Source: Anaerolineales bacterium UBA3071
GTDB lineage: Bacteria; Chloroflexota; Anaerolineae; UBA3071
DNA length: 16,297 bases
NCBI GenBank assembly: GCA_002366755.1
Contig: DFBV01000287.1
Coordinates: forward strand, 2,667 to 18,963
Direction of reading: 5' to 3'
The position numbers and the translations under genes are program-made. The notes below the pieces were generated by a model. The model made no database searches. It saw nothing but the letters and a program-made list of their open reading frames with translations, and had not been told where the DNA came from. The first letter of the stretch is position 1; each line of letters starts with the position of its first letter. Positions 7,775 through 14,718 of the stretch are shown here, piece after piece.

Positions 7775-8530
7775 CTACGGTGCTGGCGTAGGGGTTGGCA
7801 GGTTGGGGCTCTTGATCACGACACGGGTGGCGGCAGGAGCAGGTGCAACGGGCTTCGACTTAACAGTCTGCGCAGGGGTTGGCTTCGTGGTAGGCGCGGT
7901 CTGGTGACCAGGGATGATCAGCCAGGCCCCTGCCCGTATGAAGTCGTTTGACAGCCCGTTGGCCCGTCTGAGGGCTGCGACGCTGGTATTGCACCGGAGC
8001 GCGATCTTCAGCAGCGTATCCCCTGGTGCTATGAGGTACTTGCCGGCGTGCAGGTGGCAAGACAACGTCCCCACCTTGGGTTTGGCGCTGGTGCAGGGTA
8101 TCTTCAACCGCAGTCCGGGCCAGATGACAGTGCCCATCAGCCCGTTGGCTTGCTGGATGCTCTCCCATGTCACGCCATACTGTGCGCCGATTTTGCCAAG
8201 GTATTCTCCCAGGCGTACCACGTGGATGGCACACGCGCTGCCGGTGTATGCAGTGCCCGCGCTGCTGCTTCCAGACGGAATTGTCAAGCGCTGCCCAATG
8301 TAGATGCGATTGGCATTCCTGATGCCATTGGCTTGCATGATGGCAGACATGCTGACTCCGTAGCGCGCGGCAATGCTGCTCAGGTTCTCTCCCCTCTGGA
8401 CCACGTGGATCCTCCCCCCCGCGGCAGCAGGGGTGGCCAGAACCGCGATGGGACTCGAGAGGAGCAGCAGAGTGGTGACGAGAAGGGCGACGACGAGTAC
8501 TGATTTCCTGTTACGAGTTCTGTGTTTCAT
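7775..8530 (-). CDS. Secreted protein with three LysM domains and Pro/Thr-rich tail
   Basis: A 251-aa exported protein. A basic N-terminus (KHRTRNRK) leads a hydrophobic signal segment (about residues 10-32) ending in ATPAAAG. LysM1 spans 41-84 (IHVVQRGENLSSIAARYGV), LysM2 102-145 and LysM3 about 164-207, with the typical NG and IP turn motifs. Four cysteines (100, 146, 158, 180) flank or lie within LysM2/3. The tail 211-251 is rich in Pro, Thr and Ala. LysM binds GlcNAc-containing glycan such as peptidoglycan. No hydrolase, peptidase or transglycosylase domain is fused, so it may be an adaptor, a surface-attachment protein or a spacer. Start ATG 8530 follows AGGAG by 7 nt. It has its own strong promoter and lies divergent from the acyltransferase. 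Confidence 0.88.
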   Translation of the reverse strand: MKHRTRNRKSVLVVALLVTTLLLLSSPIAVLATPAAAGGRIHVVQRGENLSSIAARYGVSMSAIMQANGIRNANRIYIGQRLTIPSGSSSAGTAYTGSACAIHVVRLGEYLGKIGAQYGVTWESIQQANGLMGTVIWPGLRLKIPCTSAKPKVGTLSCHLHAGKYLIAPGDTLLKIALRCNTSVAALRRANGLSNDFIRAGAWLIIPGHQTAPTTKPTPAQTVKSKPVAPAPAATRVVIKSPNLPTPTPAP

Positions 8531-8537
8531 GGCCGGT

Positions 8538-8542
8538 CTCCT
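8538..8542 (-). promoter_or_regulatory. Ribosome binding site of the LysM gene
   Basis: Minus-strand AGGAG, 7 nt before ATG 8530; it fixes the start just ahead of the signal peptide. Confidence 0.6.
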
Positions 8543-8642
8543 GGTGAAATCCGTTTGTGTGTGCGCCGCTGTGCTCGACTGGACGACAGAAGTACTAGAT
8601 CAGATACCGCCCGAAAGCAAGAAGCCCTCTCCCACTTATACT

Positions 8643-8671
8643 ATTATAGCACATCTGCGCGGATCTGTCAA
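8643..8671 (-). promoter_or_regulatory. Perfect-consensus sigma70 promoter for the LysM gene
   Basis: Read on the minus strand, TTGACA (8671-8666) is followed by exactly 17 nt and then TATAAT (8648-8643), with TGC immediately before the -10 (extended -10). All twelve hexamer positions match the sigma70 consensus. Predicted start is near 8636, giving a leader of about 106 nt. A promoter this close to consensus suggests high constitutive expression unless repressed. Confidence 0.85.
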
Positions 8672-8694
8672 GCCCTGGTCTTGATAACTTTTCT

Positions 8695-8708
8695 ATCACT
8701 GTTGTGAT
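8695..8708. promoter_or_regulatory. Short inverted repeat, possible operator in a divergent spacer
   Basis: ATCAC-TGTT-GTGAT is a perfect 5-bp inverted repeat with a 4-nt centre. It lies 24 nt upstream of the LysM -35 box and about 43 nt before the acyltransferase start. Position between divergent genes fits a regulator site, but the half-site is short and could be chance. Confidence 0.25.
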
Positions 8709-8750
8709 TCCGGGGAGCAGCCGCTTGCGGAAGAGATAGGATTCTCGTGC

Positions 8751-9386
8751 ATGCAGACGACTCACGTTATCTATCCCAACGTCCACATCGGTCACAGTGT
8801 GCAAATCGGTGATTTTGTGATTCTGGGGCATCCCCCCCGAGGGGCAGTGCCCGGGGAGTTGCCCCTGGTGATCGGTGACAACTGCATCATCCGTTCCCAC
8901 ACGGTCATCTATGCTGGCAGCAGCCTGGGCCACAACGTGCAAACCGGGCATGGCGTGACCATCCGCGAGCACTCCACGATAGGCCATGACGTGAGCATCG
9001 GTAGCAGAACGGCTATCGAGCACTACGTCACGGTCGGGAACAACGTGCGTTTCCACGGTCATAATCTGATCAGTGAGCATACCGTGATTGAAGACGACTG
9101 CTGGGTTGGCCCCCATACCTGCATCACCAACGTGCTGCATCCTCGCTGCCCAAAGGCCAAGGAGTGTATCAAGGGGGCAACGCTCAAGCGGGGGGCTAAG
9201 GTGGGAGGCAACACCACTCTTGCTCCCGATGTCACCATTGGTGAGATGGCTCTGGTGGGTGCGGGCTCTGTGGTCCTGGAAGATGTCCCCCCGCGAATGG
9301 TGGTTGTGGGCAACCCCGCGCGGGTGATCAAGCGGATTGAAGAACTGGAGTGTCCATACGGGCTGATGGAGCACCCGTACGAGTGA
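8751..9386 (+). CDS. Left-handed beta-helix (hexapeptide) acyltransferase, WxcM-N/WlbB-like
   Basis: A 211-aa cytosolic acyltransferase, predicted to N-acetylate an amino group of a nucleotide sugar with acetyl-CoA. Hexapeptide repeats run almost the whole length (VHIGHSVQIGDF, STIGHDVSIGSR, YVTVGNNVRF, TVIEDDCWVG, KVGGNTTLAPDVTIGEMALVGAGSVV). The C-terminal VPPRMVVVGNPARVIKRI is the usual cap of sugar-nucleotide acetyltransferases. The ITNVLHPRCPKAK loop between coils resembles the 'TND..PR' loop of WxcM-N-like enzymes, which act on dTDP/UDP amino sugars. Start ATG 8751; AGGA lies about 9 nt upstream. The gene is flanked by a Gfo/Idh/MocA dehydrogenase and a DegT aminotransferase, which supports a role in making an acetamido sugar. 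The exact substrate is unknown. The next gene starts 46 nt after its stop, probably in the same transcript. Confidence 0.85.
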   Translation: MQTTHVIYPNVHIGHSVQIGDFVILGHPPRGAVPGELPLVIGDNCIIRSHTVIYAGSSLGHNVQTGHGVTIREHSTIGHDVSIGSRTAIEHYVTVGNNVRFHGHNLISEHTVIEDDCWVGPHTCITNVLHPRCPKAKECIKGATLKRGAKVGGNTTLAPDVTIGEMALVGAGSVVLEDVPPRMVVVGNPARVIKRIEELECPYGLMEHPYE

Positions 9387-9432
9387 GAGATTGTTATCAG
9401 AGATGATGTACTGTCGCAAGCAGAGGCTATCC

Positions 9433-12400
9433 ATGCGAGACGTGATTTCCCACCCTACGCTGCTCGCGGCTGTCTTTCTTGCTGTGCTTAGCCTGTGTGT
9501 GCCTGGTTCTCCCTGGGCAGCGCAGGCCCAAGAGGCTATCCCGCAATGGCGGCATTTCACCATTGATGATGGCTTGGCGGCCAACGACGTATGGACCCTG
9601 CTGCAGGATCAGGACGGATCGCTCTGGTTCGGTACCAACGGCGGCGGTGTTAGTCGCTTCAACGGCCGCTGGGCCACTTTCACCCAGGAGAACACGGGGG
9701 GCGGATTGGCCGGCAACCGGGTGCGCTGCATCTTGCAGGCACGTGATGGCAGTTTGTGGTTCGGAACGTCCCACGGGCTCAGTCACTATCGTGATCAGGG
9801 GTGGGAGCTCTTCAGGCGGGAGAATGGTTTGGCAGGTGACGACGTGCGCAGCCTGTTGCAGACCGGTGATGGCGTCCTTTGGGCTGGGACGAACGGTGGA
9901 TTGGCCAGCTATGATGGGCAGAACTGGCGGCGCTTCACTGTCCAGGAGGGGCTGGCAGGCGATGGTGTTTACGCGCTATGGCAGGATCGGGACGGCCTGC
10001 TGTGGGTGGGCAGTGATGGTGGTCTGAGCTACTGTGAGGTGCGGGGACAGTTTGCCTGCATTACCCTCGAAGAGTTGGCTGGCGCTAGCGTCCGTGCCCT
10101 GTTCGAAGACCGGGATGGCCGCGTATGGGCGGCGACTGGGGACGGCGTGCTTTCTTATGACGGTCGCAGATGGACGAGCCTGGGGGTCAGCGATGGCCTG
10201 CCGGCGGCAAGAGTACGATCCATGCTGCAGGACGACGAGGGTTTCCTTTGGTTCGGCACTGATGGCGGCGGCGTTAGCCGCTACGATGGGCAGACCATAG
10301 TCGCCACCCTGACCAGCGCTGACGGTTTGCCTGCGGATAATGTCCGCAGCCTGATCAAGGATCGGGACGGCGCGCTGTGGTTTGGGACCTTGGGGGGAGT
10401 GAGCCGCTACGACGCCCGCACCTGGCATAGCTTGTTCACCGATCAGACGATCATGGGCATAGCGCCTGGTCCGAAGGGGAACCTCTGGGTGGCGACGGCT
10501 GAAGACGGCCTGCGCTACTACGAGGATGGTGATTGGCATAGCCGAATTGCGGAAGAAGAGGGCGACGCGGAAGGCCTGCCGACCAATTGGATAGAAGTCC
10601 TCTTTCAGTCGTCGGATGGTGCGCTGTGGGTGGGTACCAATGGCTGGGGCCTGATCCGGCTTGATGGCCTGGGGTGGCGGACTTTCACCAGGGACAAGGA
10701 TGGTCTGGCTTCCAATTTGATCACTGCCATTTATGAGGCTGATGATGGCACCCTTTGGGTGGGCACTGATCAGGGACTCAGCGCCTATGACGGCGAGCAG
10801 TGGGAGACTCTCACGTCGGATGCCGATTCTGGGCTGACGGACAATCTGATCCTGGCCATCGCTCAGGATCCGCAAGGCATTCTCTGGGTGGGGACGCGGG
10901 CAGGCTTGTCTCGCTACGACGGCCAACAATGGCTGGAGCCTTTCACCCGTGCCAATTCCGGGTTGGCTGCCGACGAGGTGCGTGCCATTCTGCCGAGCGG
11001 CAATGGTTCGCTCTGGTTCGCTACATGGGCCGGAGGCGTCAGCCACTACGATGGCGAGACGTGGCATACCTACACCGTGGCCGATGGTCTGGCGGCCAAT
11101 GCCATCTTCTCCATCATGGAGGATAGCGACGGTATCCTGTGGTTCGGCACGCTGAGTGGGGTCACCCGCTACGATGGCCGCACCTGGCTCAGCTACACGA
11201 CCGGTGACGGTCTGACGAACAACGTGGTGAGGGTTATCCACGAGGATGACGAGGGAGTTGTATGGATCGGGACGCAAAGCGGGCTCAGCCGCTACGAGTC
11301 TGACCCGGGCGCTCCATCAGCCCGCGTTGTCAGCGTCAATGGCCAGCCCTACGAACGTGGGAGCGTCGCCATGTTCAGCGGCGAATCGCTGGACATCCAG
11401 TTCGATGGTGGTGACCTCCGCACGCCGCTGGATGACCTCGTTTTCATCTGCTACCTGGAGGGGACTGAACAGAGCTGGCAACTCCGCAGCAAGTTCTCCC
11501 ACGGCTCTCTGTCCAGGGGCGACTACGTCTTCCATCTCAGAGTGCGCGACGAGGATTTCAACTACTCGCCATCTGTGGATGTGCCCATCTTGGTGAAGAG
11601 CGGAGTAGTCTTCCCGTGGATTGGGCGACCGCGCGTTGTGCCCGCGGCTATGTTTGCTAGCGTTGTCTTGGTAACGCTGGCAGCGGTGGGGGCGGCTGGC
11701 CTCTACGTGCACTCAAGACGGCAGACGCGACGGAGGGGAAGGAAGGCACTCCGACGCAGATTCAACCCTTACATCTCCGGAGAGCCCATCCGGCGCGAGG
11801 ACATGTTCTTTGGCCGTGACCGGCTGCTGCGCGATATCATGGACATCCTGCACAACAACAGCATCATGATCCACGGCGAACGGCGCATTGGCAAGACGAC
11901 GATGCTCTACCAGTTAGCGAATCGGCTGAGGCAGGACACCGATCCGGAGTACCTCTTTGTCCCTGTCCTGGTAGATCTGGAGGGCACTCCACGGGAGGCT
12001 TTCTTCCACACGTTGATGGATGGCATCGTTTTGACCTGCGGCTTGCTGTTGCCTGAGCTTCCTCAGTTGGCTTTTCATACTGAGGGCAGTTGGGAGTACA
12101 GCGATCGCGACTTCAGCCGCGATTTCCCCTGCCTGCTTGAGGCTTTGAAACAGACCACGGACAAGGAGGTCCGGGTCATCTTGCTCATGGACGAAATGGA
12201 TGCTATTGACGCCTACGGCCGGATGGTTCAGTTGCAGTTGCGCCGCATCTTCATGACGGATTTTGCGCAGAGCCTCGGTGCGGTGGTCGCCGGCGTGCGG
12301 ATCAGCAAGAAATGGGATCGGCTTGAAAGCCCGTGGTACAATCTCTTCCACGAGATGCGAGTGTGGCCTTTCGCTGAGCAGGAGGCCCGGGAGTTGATCA

Positions 12401-12606
12401 CCGAACCGGTGAAGGGGGCCTATCGGTACGAGGAGCAGGCTGTGCAACGGATCATCGCCTACGGCAAGGGGCGCCCCTATCGCATTCAGCGATACTGTCT
12501 GGAAGCAGTGAACCACATGCTGGGCGACGGGCGCCGGAAGGTGAGGCTGGCTGACGTGGAAGCGGCCCACGAGACGATATGGCAGGCCTGGGGTGACCAT
12601 CCCTGA
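9433..12606 (+). CDS. Two-propeller (Reg_prop) sensor fused through a TM helix to a STAND/AAA-type P-loop NTPase
   Basis: A 1057-aa membrane sensor. A signal peptide covers residues 1 to about 35 (AQAQE at its end). Fourteen Reg_prop repeats of the D-G-x-LWFGT...G-x-SRYDG type fill about 55-620, enough for two seven-bladed propellers. A Y_Y_Y-type beta-sandwich follows (about 625-724), then one TM helix (about 738-761) and a basic RRQTRRRGRK stop-transfer. The cytoplasmic part opens with FNPYISGEPIR..FFGRD and has Walker A GERRIGKTT (815-823, K821), Walker B VILLMDEMD (D920/E921) and a helical YGKGRPYRIQRYC tail. This is the layout of a hybrid two-component sensor with the histidine kinase replaced by an NTPase; no H-box or HATPase motif is seen. 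Start ATG 9433 has AGAGG 6 nt upstream; ATG 9403/9406 or TTG 9391 are alternatives. Ligand is unknown, perhaps a glycan. Confidence 0.88.
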   Translation: MRDVISHPTLLAAVFLAVLSLCVPGSPWAAQAQEAIPQWRHFTIDDGLAANDVWTLLQDQDGSLWFGTNGGGVSRFNGRWATFTQENTGGGLAGNRVRCILQARDGSLWFGTSHGLSHYRDQGWELFRRENGLAGDDVRSLLQTGDGVLWAGTNGGLASYDGQNWRRFTVQEGLAGDGVYALWQDRDGLLWVGSDGGLSYCEVRGQFACITLEELAGASVRALFEDRDGRVWAATGDGVLSYDGRRWTSLGVSDGLPAARVRSMLQDDEGFLWFGTDGGGVSRYDGQTIVATLTSADGLPADNVRSLIKDRDGALWFGTLGGVSRYDARTWHSLFTDQTIMGIAPGPKGNLWVATAEDGLRYYEDGDWHSRIAEEEGDAEGLPTNWIEVLFQSSDGALWVGTNGWGLIRLDGLGWRTFTRDKDGLASNLITAIYEADDGTLWVGTDQGLSAYDGEQWETLTSDADSGLTDNLILAIAQDPQGILWVGTRAGLSRYDGQQWLEPFTRANSGLAADEVRAILPSGNGSLWFATWAGGVSHYDGETWHTYTVADGLAANAIFSIMEDSDGILWFGTLSGVTRYDGRTWLSYTTGDGLTNNVVRVIHEDDEGVVWIGTQSGLSRYESDPGAPSARVVSVNGQPYERGSVAMFSGESLDIQFDGGDLRTPLDDLVFICYLEGTEQSWQLRSKFSHGSLSRGDYVFHLRVRDEDFNYSPSVDVPILVKSGVVFPWIGRPRVVPAAMFASVVLVTLAAVGAAGLYVHSRRQTRRRGRKALRRRFNPYISGEPIRREDMFFGRDRLLRDIMDILHNNSIMIHGERRIGKTTMLYQLANRLRQDTDPEYLFVPVLVDLEGTPREAFFHTLMDGIVLTCGLLLPELPQLAFHTEGSWEYSDRDFSRDFPCLLEALKQTTDKEVRVILLMDEMDAIDAYGRMVQLQLRRIFMTDFAQSLGAVVAGVRISKKWDRLESPWYNLFHEMRVWPFAEQEARELITEPVKGAYRYEEQAVQRIIAYGKGRPYRIQRYCLEAVNHMLGDGRRKVRLADVEAAHETIWQAWGDHP

Positions 12607-12680
12607 ACTCGCCTGGAAAACGGCCCCCTCCGGAAAAGTCGCAACTACCTACAATACTATCAAGGAACAGGAGACCTTGC

Positions 12681-13787
12681 ATGACGACCAGCGTTCCTCT
12701 CGTTGATCTCAAAGCGCAATACGCAAGCATCAAGCCAGAGATGGATGCGGCTATCCAGCGGGTGCTGAGCCATTGCGGCTTCATCATGGGGCCGGAGGTG
12801 AAAGCGTTCGAGGAGGCCTTTGCTGTGTATTGCGGCACCGAGCAAGCAGTAGGTGTGGCCTCGGGCACGGCGGCGCTGCATCTGTCGCTGCTGGCCTGTA
12901 GCCTGGGCCCCGGCGATGAGGTCATCACCACGCCTTTCACCTTCTTCGCCAGCGGGGAGGCCATCTCACAGACGGGCGCTCGGCCGGTGTTCGTCGATAT
13001 CGATCCCTTCACCTACAACATCGACCCCGCTCAAATCGAGGCGGCCATTACGCCGCGCACCAAGGCGATCATGCCCGTGCATCTCTACGGGCAGCCAGCG
13101 GAGATGGATCCCATTCTCGACGTCGCCCACCGGCACGACTTGCTGGTGATCGAGGACGCCGCGCAGGCGCATGGTGCTGAGTACCGCGGCCGCCGCGCTG
13201 GTTCCGAGGGTGATCTGGCCTGTTTCAGCTTCTACCCCAGCAAGAACCTGGGCTGCTATGGCGACGGCGGCATGATCGTGGGCAGCGATCCGGAGTTGCT
13301 GGCGCGGGTGCGCAAGCTGCGAGACCACGGTCGCATCAGCAAGTATGAGCATGACGAGTTGGGTTGGGGCTACCGCCTCGACGCGTTGCAGGCAGCTATC
13401 CTGGGGGTCAAGCTGCGCCATCTGGACGACTGGAACGAGGCGCGGAGAGCCCACGCAGCGCGCTACGACGAACTGTTTGCGGACACGGAGGTGATAAGAC
13501 CCACGGTGCTGGACCACGTCAAGCACATCTACCATTGCTACGTCATCCGCACCCCTCGTCGGGATGAGTTGGTCGAACACCTGAAGGCTGAGGGCATTGG
13601 CGTGGTCATCCACTACCCGCTACCGTTGCATCTGCAGCCGGCGTACAAGGACCTGGGACATCAACTCGGCGATTTCCCGGTCAGCGAGGCCTGCGCGAAG
13701 GAGATAGTGTCGCTGCCCATGTATCCCGAACTGACAGACGAACAGCAGCAGCGCGTGGCGGGGGCGGTGAAGGCATTTGTGGGGTGA
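12681..13787 (+). CDS. DegT/DnrJ/EryC1/StrS family PLP-dependent sugar aminotransferase
   Basis: A 368-aa cytosolic fold-type I aminotransferase of the family that converts keto-sugar nucleotides to amino sugars with glutamate as donor (WbpE/WlbC, ArnB, DesI). The N-terminus VPLVDLKAQYASIKPEMDAA is characteristic. Other landmarks are VGVASGTAALHLSL (phosphate-binding region), TTPFTFFASGEAI, EDAAQAHGAEY (D159 for the PLP ring nitrogen) and FSFYPSKNLGCYGDGG (Schiff-base K188). GYRLDALQAAIL and the C-terminal VIHYPLPLH also fit. Start ATG 12681 has AGGAG 7 nt upstream. With the dehydrogenase (6639) and the acyltransferase (8751) it completes an oxidise-aminate-acetylate trio. Position of amination (C3 or C4) cannot be read from sequence. 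Confidence 0.93.
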   Translation: MTTSVPLVDLKAQYASIKPEMDAAIQRVLSHCGFIMGPEVKAFEEAFAVYCGTEQAVGVASGTAALHLSLLACSLGPGDEVITTPFTFFASGEAISQTGARPVFVDIDPFTYNIDPAQIEAAITPRTKAIMPVHLYGQPAEMDPILDVAHRHDLLVIEDAAQAHGAEYRGRRAGSEGDLACFSFYPSKNLGCYGDGGMIVGSDPELLARVRKLRDHGRISKYEHDELGWGYRLDALQAAILGVKLRHLDDWNEARRAHAARYDELFADTEVIRPTVLDHVKHIYHCYVIRTPRRDELVEHLKAEGIGVVIHYPLPLHLQPAYKDLGHQLGDFPVSEACAKEIVSLPMYPELTDEQQQRVAGAVKAFVG

Positions 13788-13794
13788 AAGCCAG

Positions 13795-13823
13795 TTGCTG
13801 GCTGTGGTGAAAGGTGCTATAAT
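13795..13823 (+). promoter_or_regulatory. Extended -10 sigma70 promoter ahead of the RHH pair
   Basis: TTGCTG (13795-13800), 17-nt spacer, TATAAT (13818-13823) with TGC immediately upstream of the -10. It begins 8 nt after the aminotransferase stop. The transcript would start near 13830, ahead of an AGGAGG (13869-13874) and a GGGAG (13881-13885). It probably serves the ribbon-helix-helix genes and perhaps everything up to the MEMO gene. Confidence 0.72.
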
Positions 13824-13923
13824 CTGGGTGGGAAACAGCGAGTTGAGACTCAAAGTGATGGAGTTTCAGGAGGATAGACAGGGAGTCCGTCATGATGTCT
13901 GAAAACTATGACTCTGATAAAGT

Positions 13924-14229
13924 ATGTCGCGTGCGGCGATAGAGGCTCCGACAATGGTCATCGCCTGGCCAAAGGGATTGCTGAGGCGCATCCAAGACAT
14001 GGCGCGGCGTCAAGGCATTGAGGTTGAAGAGTTGGTTGTGGAGACAGTGGATCGCTATCTCTAGACTCCGGCTGCCGAGGCTTCGTCTGCGCGGCAACAA
14101 TTGCGGGAGGCACTGTACAGGGCTGGTCAACCCGTGGATATGATGAGTCTGCTGCGCGAGTCGCGTCAGGAAACCTACGATGTCGTCCAGGCACACGAGG
14201 ATTGGGAGCTTCACTTGAGCGAGTGGTAG
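13924..14229 (+). pseudogene. Broken ribbon-helix-helix protein, tandem paralogue of the gene at 14276
   Basis: Frame from ATG 13924 reads MSRAAIEAPTMVIAWPKG and on to DRYL, then meets TAG at 14062-14064. The same frame stays open for 54 more codons to a TAG at 14227-14229. The post-stop part aligns with the intact copy downstream (LREALYRAG..., LLRESRQETYD, QAHEDW against LREVRRKASE, KAHQDW) with one single-codon length difference. The intact copy has AAG where this has TAG. The ATG has no Shine-Dalgarno; the good ones (AGGAGG 13869, GGGAG 13881) point to ATG 13892, which is in another frame and stops after 16 codons. A second lesion near 13923 is therefore possible. Alternatively the first 46 codons make a stand-alone short RHH protein. 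Confidence 0.6.
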
Positions 14230-14275
14230 ACAGCGAACTTGAAGCCCAGGAGACAGAGATGTGGAGGGATGGGGC

Positions 14276-14635
14276 ATGTCGCAAGCCGTATTGGAAAGAG
14301 AAGTACCCACGATGGTCATTACCTGGCCTGAGGGTCTGCTGAGGCGGATTCAGGGCATGGCGCGGCGTCGAGGCGTCGAAGCTGACACACTGGTTGTGGA
14401 AGCAGTGGAGCGATATTTGAAGCAGCCAGAAGGGGTCTCGGAAACACGCAAGAAGCTGCGTGAGCTTTCGAAGCGCATGGATACTTCCAGGGACATGCTT
14501 GAGACGCTTCGCGAGGTGAGGCGGAAGGCCTCCGAGACCATCAAGGCTCATCAGGACTGGTTTGACTTAGTGGCCGCTGGTGGTGCAACACGCAAGTGGC
14601 GATCTCTCGAGAAAAATGTGGGGCCGCTGCGATGA
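14276..14635 (+). CDS. Predicted ribbon-helix-helix (CopG/Arc-like) DNA-binding protein
   Basis: A 119-aa protein. Its N-terminal half fits a beta-helix-helix fold: strand PTMVITWP, helix EGLLRRIQGMARRRG, helix DTLVVEAVERYLKQ, a layout of CopG/Arc/VapB-like repressors and antitoxins. The C-terminal half is charged and probably helical (LRELSKRMDTSRDMLETLREVRRKASE), ending VGPLR. Start ATG 14276 has GGAGG (14263-14267) 8 nt upstream; GTG 14261 is an in-frame alternative that would itself cover that site. It is a diverged duplicate (about three quarters nucleotide identity by eye in the N-terminal part) of the broken copy upstream. No toxin partner is evident: the next gene is a small membrane protein. 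Function may be transcription control or an orphan antitoxin. The family assignment comes from pattern only. Confidence 0.6.
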   Translation: MSQAVLEREVPTMVITWPEGLLRRIQGMARRRGVEADTLVVEAVERYLKQPEGVSETRKKLRELSKRMDTSRDMLETLREVRRKASETIKAHQDWFDLVAAGGATRKWRSLEKNVGPLR

Positions 14636-14708
14636 TCACCATTTCCAGAAACTCGTTGAGCCCATCCCAATTTGGACCTCAGAAGAATGCTTGGCCATGC
14701 TAGAACAA

Positions 14709-14714
14709 GAGGAG
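14709..14714 (+). promoter_or_regulatory. Ribosome binding site of the 62-aa membrane protein
   Basis: GAGGAG, 4 nt before ATG 14719. Strong match, and the main support that this small gene is real. Confidence 0.6.
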
Positions 14715-14718
14715 CAAG

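Noticed and set aside
8681..8709. TTGATA as -35 of a promoter for the acyltransferase
   Set aside because: The hexamer at the right distance (GTGATT) matches the -10 consensus poorly.
9976..11277. 433-codon open frame on the minus strand
   Set aside because: It lies antisense to the propeller repeats. Its translation has a periodic, low-quality composition that mirrors the repeats, no ribosome binding site was seen, and no family is recognisable.
12650..12655. TACAAT as -10 of a promoter for the aminotransferase
   Set aside because: No -35-like hexamer at 16-18 nt and no TG extension.
14062..14064. TAG as a recoded sense codon
   Set aside because: No pyrrolysine or suppressor machinery or recoding element is visible, and a single TAG in a duplicated non-essential-looking gene is more simply a mutation.
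13906..14551. Two overlapping minus-strand open frames (137 and 197 codons) across the RHH pair
   Set aside because: They are shadows of the duplicated plus-strand genes; their similarity to each other comes only from the plus-strand duplication.
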